Source: Acanthosepion pharaonis (taxonomy: Eukaryota > Mollusca > Cephalopoda > Sepiida > Sepiidae). From it: a stretch of DNA of 64,000 bases. The position numbers and the translations under genes were made by a program. How positions within the stretch are numbered: position 1 is the first letter of the stretch; every line of letters starts with the position of its first letter. Below the pieces are notes generated by a model. The model was not told where the DNA came from, made no database searches, and was given only the letters and a program-made list of their open reading frames with translations. Where the stretch lies: assembly GCA_903632075.3 (NCBI GenBank), contig CAHIKZ030003516.1, positions 435,001-499,000 on the forward strand, read 5' to 3'. Positions 56,046-64,000 of this stretch are shown here, one piece after another.

Positions 56046-56559
56046 GCTTTTGTCTTTTATATCCATTCAATAACTTCAGTAAATAGCATGAGTTGGAAAA
56101 TAATTATCTTTTTATGAGATATGAATTTGCATTCAGTATCCTTGAGAGCCTGTCTGGCATAATGCTTTGGCAATTGCAGTACCAATACCGATCAATAAAC
56201 ATCATTCAAATTTGGTCATACAGGTACATTCTTTATCAATTTCTTTTCCTCTATACCATATTACCGTTACCTACCATAACAGTAAGACTTAATAAGTCTT
56301 GCATTGTCCAGATATAGAATTGTCATTATCAGTTTTTATTGAAAGATCAAAGAAAAATCATGTCAAAGAACAACATTATAAAAAAAAAAAGAAAAAAATT
56401 AAAATAAATTTAGTAGACATAATCTTCAAAATATAGTTTTCCTGACAAGGGACATGCCTTTCTTAACCCTTTGCCTGTCTCAGTCAGTTATGTGCCATGT
56501 GTGATACACGCTTATGCAATCATGTATCTTTCAATACATGACTGACGAGGCAGATATTT

Positions 56560-56720
56560 TCCTGCAGTAGGTTGCCATTTCTTTATGCGGTAGACCAGTT
56601 GCCATCCAAGGCTATAGAACCCGGTCTGTCCTGCTATTTACCCATAGCTGGGGAGAGAAGAAAAGGAATCATACCTTTCCCAAGGGTATTAGCATGTAAG
56701 TCAATGTAATGGATTCGACT
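56560..56720 (-). mobile_element. SINE tail (5S/tRNA family)
   Basis: The minus strand reads CAAATTCCAGTCGAATCCATT, CTCCCCAGCTATGGGTAAATAG and TTGGATGGCAACTGGTCTAC; same body as 46270-46450. The tRNA/5S head is missing. Confidence 0.6.
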
Positions 56721-56929
56721 GGAATTTGGACTCAATTGAATGGAAAATGAAGACAAGGCAAATCCTGCCCATATATGGCAGAAGTACTCCATTTACAGTC
56801 TGATTTTAAATCATGAAGAGTCAGGTACTTGCTGGAGCAGTACAGGGAACTGACCATTTTTCCAGCATCTTTGGCAATGGATTGTTTGTAAGAGTTTCAC
56901 TTGAGGTCTGTGTCCCAATTGGTGCTCAA

Positions 56930-57370
56930 GGCATGGTGTCTTGCAGTTATGGCAGCTTCTTTTTTTACAATGATGTTCACCCTATACACTGTCCAAGATC
57001 CACTCTAGGTAGAGGGTTAAAAGGTAAGAGACAGGGTTTATGGATGGAACATATACAAATCTACTTAGAAAAATCCAGAACATCAGTTGGAGATCCCATG
57101 CAACGCTTAACACAATTTATGGAAAACTGAGCTCAATCTCTCTTAAGCTCAAACAAAAACGATTAAAGCTGGCCACTGCCACCAAGTGGACAGGGAAATC
57201 ATCTCATCCTTCTGGAAGTGTCTTCTCATGAAAATTGACTTTCCCAGACACCATAGCTCGGGACTCAAGGTTGGAGATTGAGGATCTGAAGACAGCAATA
57301 CAGGGGTGAACAGTTTGGAAAAGGCATTGTCAATGGAGTTCCAACCAACCATAGGGAGGTCAAAGGATGA
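56930..57370 (+). pseudogene. Repeat C piece joined to a LINE C-terminal remnant
   Basis: 56945-57030 matches repeat C (ACAATGATGTTCACCCTATAC, ACTCTAGGTAGAGGGTTAAA). From 57040 the codons read LRKIQNISWRSHATLNTIYG then KLSSISLKLKQKRLKLA, and after shifts DTIARDSRLEIEDLKTAIQG and ending near GGTCAAAGGATGATGATGATG. This is a LINE RT C-terminus related to the one at 35620-36510. Confidence 0.7.
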
Positions 57371-57689
57371 TGATGATGAATGCTTGGATTCTTCACTGTA
57401 ATTCTGCTGTTAATGTCCAAGATTTACAGATACATGGTAAGTTTAAGAAGACTGAGGCATGGAACAGCCTGATCTTTGATTTCAATCCAATGTCTTTGTC
57501 TTTCCAGATAGCTATGGCTGCTGTTGTAAAACTAAGTTTGTGATACTCTGGAAATTATTTGTTCTGGAGCTCTGTTTACTGATGATCAAGTCAAGATATC
57601 TGAATTGGCTTACTACTTTAAGGTGGTTATGTAGCTAAAAAAAAACAGCCAATATTTTAATGGGTTTGTTTCTTGTTTGATTGTGCTTT

Positions 57690-57945
57690 GCAGTTATGGC
57701 AGCTTCTTTTTTACAATGATGTTCACATTATACACTGTCCAAGATCCACTCTAGGTAGAGGGTTAAAAGGTAAGAGACAGGGTTTATGGGGATATATGGA
57801 AAAGATAAGGGCTAACTATGGGCTTGAATGGGTTAAGATTGTAGTGATGGGGAAGAATCCTTTTGGGAGAGTTTCACAAGGCAGTGGTTCATGGAAGAAG
57901 CTGCTTGAGTGGAACTTACATATCGACCATGGAATACTGCCGCAG
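57690..57945 (+). repeat. Repeat C copy
   Basis: TTACAATGATGTTCACATTATAC, GATCCACTCTAGGTAGAGGG, TTAAGATTGTAGTGATGGGG, TTCATGGAAGAAGCTGC and GTGGAACTTACATATCGACC. A short further piece (CTACAATGTGTGTGGCATGG) is at 58375-58395. Confidence 0.7.
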
Positions 57946-57964
57946 CCTGGTATTGAACTCACAA

Positions 57965-58110
57965 CTCTTTGAGTCTAGTCAGTGAATAAAGGCATTGGTT
58001 AAATCCAGTTACATAGATCCAAAGATTTGGGAGTTCAATACCAGTAGTGAACGAAAACGTGGAGAGTTGAGTTAAAGGGAAATAAGATTGAAATAAAATG
58101 AAATCAAAAA
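57965..58110 (+). mobile_element. Composite tRNA-SINE core fragment
   Basis: GTCAGTGAATAAAGGCATTGG, TTAAATCCAGTTACATAGATC, GGGAGTTCAATACCAG and GTGGAGAGTTGAGTTAAAGG. The A/B-box core is present without arms. It sits inside repeat C. Confidence 0.65.
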
Positions 58111-58427
58111 CAGTTCCAAGAAGATGTTGAGTGTGCGTTTGCTGTGTCATTCTTCCCCGAACATGAAGTGGATGCTAGACATAAGGAAATGTCCTGCATT
58201 TTGGTGTGGGCCTAGAATTGCTTAAGTTGTTGCTACAGAGCACATTTTCTACAATTTCCAGGCCACTACAAACACGCTGAAAAATGTATGACAGTTTGAG
58301 AAATGGCAATAAGTGATCATAACCGGAGCAATTATGATTATAAATTTTCTATAAGTGGAATGAGGGTAGTGTACTACAATGTGTGTGGCATGGCAGGTCT
58401 TAGCTGTGAAGGTTAGAACAGGTGGAA

Positions 58428-59404
58428 TTAACCTTTACCCCACCAAATTCTTTCTAGAATTGTTCCCCCTGCCAATGCATTTTTTTTTTTTGAGGGTGCA
58501 AAAAATATGAGCACCTACTGTTTTAAAATTGTTATAACTTTCTTTGTATTGTGTGTATAGATTTTATTTTTTTTATACTAATAAAAGAATGGGTGAGTAA
58601 TATTTTGATGTAATGCATTACGCTTTGCATGCATGTTTTGACATTTAAAACAAAAAAAATTAACAAATACATTAACAATTTAACATACTTTAACTTTTAT
58701 TACTCCTTGTGAAGCTCTGGGGTGCAATAAGAAGCAAAATGGCTAAGAAGTCTTTCATTTTGTCAAAAGTGATGACCTTCCCTGTGTTTATATACAAGTA
58801 GACACCAGCATTTGTTTGCTCTTTAACCTGATTAGCATATTTATTTGTCTTGTTGACAAATAAAGTTATTTCATTGTTTATAAACAGACAAAATAATTCA
58901 CTTTCAGAAAGGCTATCAGGTATATCCATGGGGCCAGTAGCTTCCATAAAATTAGTCAGCTCTGGTTGATAGTAGCTGCTCAGCACCTTATTATCTTCAT
59001 GGGATTTCCTCCCTGTCACTAGTATTGTTACCATCTCTTATCTCTAACCACTTACCATCAATATCTGCGTCATACCTGAACGTACCTATTCTATTATTAA
59101 TAGACTCTCCCACACATAATAAGTAGTAGTAGTAGTAGTAGTGGTCGCCAGTTGAGCTCAGTGGTGTTGAGTGAGTCAGTTGATGTCAGACGTTGAAGTA
59201 TCAACCATCACAACTAGATTGCTGCATCATTAACTCTTATTTCAAGTTCCTAACGTTTTGTATGTCGAACCTAATTTAGGACAGCTTAGTTGAAAATACA
59301 AGCCTCCACTGTGAAAACTACTCTACAACAATCTGCCTGAGTAAAATCAACAAAATCATCATCGGAGTTTGAATCAAAGAAACTCCTGGATAAAGTCGAT
59401 TTTT
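58428..59404 (-). pseudogene. piggyBac-like transposase N-terminal remnant
   Basis: Minus-strand 58690-59034 encodes PDSLSESELFCLFINNEITL, NKTNKYANQVKEQ and KVITFDKMKDFLAILLLIA, the start of the piggyBac DDE domain (F-x-x-x-x-T/L...N-x-Y-A...M-x-x-F-L-x-I-L-L-L). Upstream codons give GKWLEIRDGNNTSDREEIP and, beyond an inserted LTR, an acidic SNSDDDFVDFTQ stretch. One frameshift after REEIP; the catalytic part is deleted. The left boundary at TTAA|CCTTTACCCC (58428) is a candidate end. Confidence 0.75.
59068..59330 (+). mobile_element. Solo LTR, family 2 (263 bp), inside piggyBac
   Basis: Matches the LTR at 41406-41678 (ACCTATTCTATTATTAATAG, ACAACTAGATT, TACAAGCCTCCACTGTGAAA, ACAACA end). Starts CGTCAT where the other has TGTTAT. 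Perfect 5-bp duplication ATCTG (59063-59067, 59331-59335). Confidence 0.88.
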
Positions 59405-59819
59405 ATTTACAAAAAAATTATAATAAAATTAACATGGATTTCAATGTTACACCTCATGTAGAGTCTAGAAGAATTAAAAATAGCATCAGAAAATGGAAGT
59501 TTAGCCTCATTCCAAAGCAGTAGTAGGTGATTTCTAGCTTAAAATACAGGAAATAACAGTTGACAAGTGTCTTTTTATAACAACCCTCTCGAGTAAGGAA
59601 TGAAAAATTGCTGAACCAAAAGGAAAAAAGAAAATTAATGGCTGACCAACTCAGTTTCTTTCTCAATTTCAGCCCACTCAATTATTAGAAAAATATAGAT
59701 CTCAATTAATTTATCTTTTCTTTTTTTTTTTATATTTTATCAAACTTTTGCAGGCTATTTAAGGACAGAAAATATTTTCAGACTGTAAGAATTTTTTGGT
59801 GCAGATGATTTACTGATAC

Positions 59820-60082
59820 AAGTCCTACTATTTAACTCATAGCTGGGGAAGTGGTGGATTCATATCTTTCTCATGGGTATTTGTGCATAAATGAATATAA
59901 CGAACTCAACTGGAATTGGAACTCAGATCTCCAATTTCCAATTGTCAGCTGTTATCCATTACACCAACTGCACATCCAAGATGATAGCACCTGATATTCC
60001 CAAGTGGTCACCCAACCAGGCTCGATATTGCTTAATTTCAGTAATCAGGCAAGATCTAATGTTTCAAAATGACATAACTGTA
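59820..60082 (-). mobile_element. 5S-rRNA/tRNA chimeric SINE, most complete copy
   Basis: The minus strand starts CATTAGATCTTGCCTGATTA and CTGAAATTAAGCAATATCGAG, CCTGGTTGGGTGACCACTTG, GGAATATCAGGTGC (5S rRNA 3' two-thirds). Then GCAGTTGGTGTAATGGATAA (A box) and TCTGAGTTCCAATTCCAGT (B box), then the shared body ending CCCCAGCTATGAGTTAAATAG. Confidence 0.82.
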
Positions 60083-60484
60083 AGCCAATAGAAATCTCAA
60101 ATTTCTTGTCCTTGGACTAATGTTAACAATAGTAAATGTTGTAAATTGTTTTTGAAATATGTTTTAAACAAAAAGAAAAAGAAAAAAAAAAGAATTATAT
60201 CCTTCAGGACATAGCCCTCCACAGCTTCATTTTTTCAAAAATCTGAATTAAAATGTTTATCTTAGGAAAGATAGGAGCATTTTCCCATTGCCTTCTCCAT
60301 GGTTTTGAATTTAAGAGTTACCTTTCTCTTGATTAGCTATCTTTATCACCTTTACACTACCTTAAACAAAAGGTTAGAAAGGAAACTCCTGTCAGTACTC
60401 GAAAGAGCATTTGACCTTGGAACATCACTTCCCAAGGCTGTCCAGCACTTATTTGCAATTGTAAAGATTTGAGGGTCAGGGTTT

Positions 60485-60690
60485 TCCATCTCCTAGACTA
60501 GCTGCCAACCAAGGCTAACAAGCCCAGTCTTCCCACCCAGTTGGGGGTTAACTATTTGCTCATAGCTAGGACCCTAACAGGTGCTACCACCCCAGGTCAG
60601 GGCGGACCTGGGAACAACGGCAATTACGAGCTGGTTCCACATGCCTGAAAACCTCCTTTGCTGCCAGATGTAGTCTATCGTCATACCCAG
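60485..60690 (+). repeat. Repeat D, third copy, joined to SINE tail
   Basis: CTAGACTAGCTGCCAACCAAGG belongs to the SINE body. Then GTTGGGGGTTAACTATTTGC, AGGACCCTAACAGGTGCTAC, CAGGGCGGACCTGGGAACAAC and CTGCCAGATGTAGTCTATCG match repeat D. Confidence 0.7.
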
Positions 60691-61259
60691 TACATGTACA
60701 CACACAGACATATATGCATGTATATATGTAATTCCCTGTTATCTTGTTCTTAGTGATGAATACCAGAGAGGAGCCTAAAAAGACTTATCAAGCTTTGATC
60801 TGGGAGTAGTGAACATTTTGCAATAACAAGGTTAGTCTACATGCGGTATTTCCTTGTGGAGATCTAATTTCCAACTGACTATCAAAAATATTATTAGTAT
60901 CAAGGAAGCGGAAGATCTTTAAAACAGTTTCTCCGCATGAAAGACCCAGGTGGCTCATTTGCATGTAATAGGAAGGAAAACAGATTTGCCTCTCCTTGAA
61001 GTCGGTCAAGCTGTGGCTACAATATAAACATTCGATGTAAAGAAGACAAGAAACGATTTAGGATTAGACTGGCTTTTGGCTTGCATATTTGATGAAAACG
61101 ACAGATGACTACAGTTTAAGAAAAACACTCTATTAAGGAATGGATGGAAATAATTAGATTATTGGAGATAAATACAGAAAAATACCTTAAACAAAAACAA
61201 AATGGAATTTATTTAATTGCTAATAAGTTACTTCAAAAAATTAGGTTTACACAAATTTA

Positions 61260-61556
61260 ATAAATTATCACAGTTGCCCATAATGAGAAATTAAAATAAA
61301 AATCTGGTATTAATTATAAAAATAAAAATCTGGTATTAATTATAGAAATAAAAATAAAAATCTGGTATTAATTATAGAAATTAGAATAAAAATCTGATAT
61401 TCTAGAAATTAAATTAAAAATCTGGTATTATTATAGAAATTAGAATAAAAATCTGATATTCTAGAAATTAAATTAAAAATCTGGTATTAATTATAGAAAT
61501 CAAAATCAAAATCAGATAATTATAGAAATTAAAATAAAAATGTGATATTATCTTAT
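61260..61556 (+). repeat. ~30-35-bp AT-rich minisatellite, about nine copies
   Basis: Units AATAAAAATCTGGTATTAATT plus ATAGAAATTA, with a variant ATCTGATATTCTAGAAATT. Confidence 0.95.
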
Positions 61557-62639
61557 AGACTCTTATAAATTTTCTCTGTTCTCTAAGCCTTGGTTGGTAA
61601 CCAGTCTATGTGATCATAAATGCTGAACTTAAAATCAGTTGGGTGCAGGGTTAGCAACTCCAACCTAGAAAAACTTATTTGCTACATAAAATCACAACAG
61701 TAGCAACACCTAACAAGATGATGTCCGTGGCCCAGTTCTTCACAGGAGGGTCTACAGGACATAGATAATAGTAATAATGGCTAGATATTTGTCTCTGAGC
61801 ATACCTATCTGCTAGAGCAGATAGCTAATCCCTTTTGAAGACTCTTGCATTTTGTAGAGTCCACATGTAGTTTATCCTGTAAATATGCCTGAGCAGACGT
61901 CTGCAACAGGGATTGGCTCGTCATTGTAGTAGACTGTCATCCTCGGATGCAAATGGCCATCCATCCATCCACAAAGAAACTAATGTTAATTCTTTCTTCC
62001 TCATAATGTGAAGGCAACAAAATTCCATCAGTAAAGGGTTTGTATATTTGAATTCTTTCTGCGAAAAGGAGAAGAAATGAGAAATGGCTACTGGTTATTT
62101 GTCAAAACAAAATGGCAACATAATGGTAAAAGACTTAACAACAAAATACTGTTTTCATTGAGCCAACACAAGTTTCTAATAAGGGCGAGTCTTTCAAGCC
62201 TCAAAACCCAGTGATTCCACACTGACAGGTGGTAAAGTTACGTGCAATACACTGTAATTAAAATCAGTGTTCAGCTTGTCAAAATTCCTTGACAAACCAT
62301 TCCTGACATGACATCCTCTGTCTCTAAGAAAAAAATTATAAAAAAAAGAATGTGTGTAAAACTATTTTTCATCATTCTCTCAGACTGGGTGGTCTTTGCA
62401 ATTTCATGACAAGAATAGAAAAAAATGTGTCTTCTGTTCCTTTGAAATGATTATCACCATTTGTTTAAAAGACTATTGTCTCAAAATAAAAGAGGAATAA
62501 GTAAAAACTATCAAATTGGAAATGATTACCAAACTTATGACTTTCACAAAGGTTCATCTATGAAACTCTTAAGTAGAGATACTGAATGTAATGGTAATAA
62601 GCTAAGTGGTAAATTTTCTATTTCTATTAATCCTATAGA

Positions 62640-63024
<385 letters not shown>

Positions 63025-63027
63025 TGA

Positions 63028-63337
63028 TATATTATAATATTATTATTTAAAAATATTTTTTCATCGCAACACAGAAATTTGTTTCAGAACATAAAATTTT
63101 AGCCCAATTTTAAAGCAATATTCAATAGCTTAAAAAAAATGAATCATTTTCTCTGAAGTTATTGATTATTGCTTGAAAATTGGAACAAAATTTTATGTCC
63201 CGAAACATAGATATTTCCATGTTGCGATGAAAAAAATATATTTAGATAATAATATAATATTATGCTCTACTTTGTATCGAGCACTTTTTTGAAAAATAAA
63301 TGCTAAAGAACTGGATTATTAATATGACTGTTCTTTA

Positions 63338-63340
<3 letters not shown>
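63028..63340. repeat. TA-flanked palindromic element
   Basis: Arms 63040-63130 and 63160-63245 are imperfect inverted copies (TTTTTTCATCGCAACA ... TGTTGCGATGAAAAAA; ACATAAAATTTTAG / AAAATTTTATGT). The trailer TTATGCTCTACTTTGTATCGA is shared with 33900. CCCGAAACAT occurs in the right arm. Confidence 0.8.
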
Positions 63341-63388
<48 letters not shown>

Positions 63389-63391
63389 CGA
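63341..63391. repeat. (TG)n(TA)n microsatellite
   Basis: TG 63341-63378, then TATATATATCGATATAG. Confidence 0.95.
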
Positions 63392-63439
63392 TATAGATTG
63401 AGCAGTGCGATATGGAGTCTAATTCATTACCTCTTCGTC

Positions 63440-63620
63440 TCCGAGAACCGTTGGTACAGTTGGTATGGTGTTTGCCTCCTATCGTAACTGTTCGGGTTTC
63501 AATTCACGGTAGTGAATGCGCACTGCTGATGAGTCCCAAATATAGGACAAAATGGCTGTCCAGTGCTTTCAGCATTCTTTTGAGTTTTCTAGATTCGATG
63601 ATTATTTCAAATCTTCCTAA
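63440..63620 (+). mobile_element. Sm-alpha-like SINE: tRNA promoter plus hammerhead motif
   Basis: GTTGGTACAGTTGGTATGGTG (A-box-like) and TTCGGGTTTCAATTCACGG (B-box-like, 63491-63509), followed within 12 bp by the hammerhead motif at 63520-63566. Pol III boxes placed just before a hammerhead is the layout of schistosome Sm-alpha and related elements. 3' end not clear. Confidence 0.6.
63520..63566 (+). ncRNA. Hammerhead ribozyme motif, one core base lost
   Basis: Stem I GCACTG/CAGTGC (63520-63525, 63561-63566), perfect 6 bp. Core CTGATGA (63526-63532). Stem II GTCC/GGAC (63533-63536, 63545-63548), perfect. AAAA (63549-63552) stands where GAAA is required. A very short stem III is followed by cleavage triplet GTC (63558-63560). 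All parts are in canonical order. The G-to-A change in the core predicts an inactive copy. Confidence 0.75.
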
Positions 63621-63654
63621 TTATATATATACATATACAGAACACAAGAGCACA

Positions 63655-63780
63655 TCAAGTGCTCTAGACTAGCTGCAATCTTCAGCTGAACGCCGTGCTT
63701 CAGCAAGGTTTCGTCCCATTAAGCTCAGTAGCTTTCCACACGGTGGGCTCGCAACAGCTGGATGATGTTACATTGCAACC
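63655..63780 (-). mobile_element. Second SINE with hammerhead-like remnant, inverted
   Basis: The minus strand reads ACTGGTTGCAATGTAACATC, GTTGCGAGCCCACC (B-box-like), then CTACTGAGCTTAATGGGACG and GAAACCTTGCTGAAGC. GGACGAAAC matches the 3' half of a hammerhead core, and CTACTGAG differs from CTGATGAG at two positions. Head-to-head with the SINE at 63440. Confidence 0.5.
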
Positions 63781-63785
63781 AGTCT

Positions 63786-63827
<42 letters not shown>

Positions 63828-63840
63828 GAGAGAGAGAGTG
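63786..63840. repeat. (TA)n(GA)n microsatellite
   Basis: TA 63786-63823 then GTGAGAGAGAGAGAGTGAG. Confidence 0.97.
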
Positions 63841-64000
63841 AGACCAATAAATAGATAATTATATATAAATAATTTTTTTAATTATTAATCACACAGATTT
63901 TTATTACTTAAATGTTATTTTTAATGGATTTCAGTAGATGCTCCATTTTTTCATTATACAGTATATTTATTTTTATTTTTGTCTACCAGCCTGAATATTT

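Noticed and set aside
56463..56590. TTAACCCTTTGCC as a piggyBac end
   Set aside because: No matching inverted terminus or second TTAA boundary is visible, so the single motif is not enough.
60302..60360. Possible upstream SLC44 exon with GTAACT donor on the minus strand
   Set aside because: The codons before the donor do not resemble the expected G-P-x-x-N-R end, and the phase does not fit the TM1 exon.

Overview
The window is eukaryotic, AT-rich and intron-dominated. It looks like a mollusc and most probably a cephalopod: huge introns, many (TA)n microsatellites, tRNA-derived SINEs and LINE tails of a kind I associate with octopus genomes. The species call is inference from repeat style, not from a marker gene. 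There are no bacterial genes, operons or CRISPR arrays.

One host gene is supported. Four small minus-strand exons (53937-54010, 29329-29407, 8626-8713, 3701-3835) have GT/AG splice sites and matching phases. Together they encode about 125 residues of a choline transporter-like protein (SLC44/CTL family), from transmembrane segment 1 into the first extracellular loop. The gene runs right to left. Its first exon(s) should lie beyond 64000 and most of the protein before position 1, so nearly the whole window is SLC44 intron.

The rest is layered mobile DNA. (a) Two main LINE families (LINE-A, a 3' tail family with 9-10 fragments; LINE-B, with a reverse transcriptase retaining YADD) and other RT remnants, one carrying nine in-frame 30-bp repeats. 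(b) LTR elements resolved by exact 5-bp target duplications: four solo LTRs in two families and one miniature LTR-LTR element (TRIM, 389 bp). (c) DNA transposons: mariner/Tc1, pogo, hAT (8-bp target duplication), piggyBac (TTAA) and Helitron (A^T insertion, CTAG end). (d) SINEs: a composite tRNA SINE flanked by inverted arms, a 5S-rRNA/tRNA chimeric SINE, and a third family ending in a hammerhead ribozyme motif. (e) Satellites and minisatellites, and about 20 microsatellites, several built into the mobile elements.

The most interesting theme is hammerhead-ribozyme-like structure in three unrelated repeat contexts: the arms of the composite tRNA SINE, a (TA)n-flanked palindrome with a Penelope-like core, and a Sm-alpha-like SINE near the right edge. 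Stem complementarity is visible by eye in each. Several nested insertions can be read in order because target duplications are intact: pogo MITE in hAT in LINE-A; Tc1 in a 5S/tRNA SINE; composite SINE in LINE-A; LTR in piggyBac.
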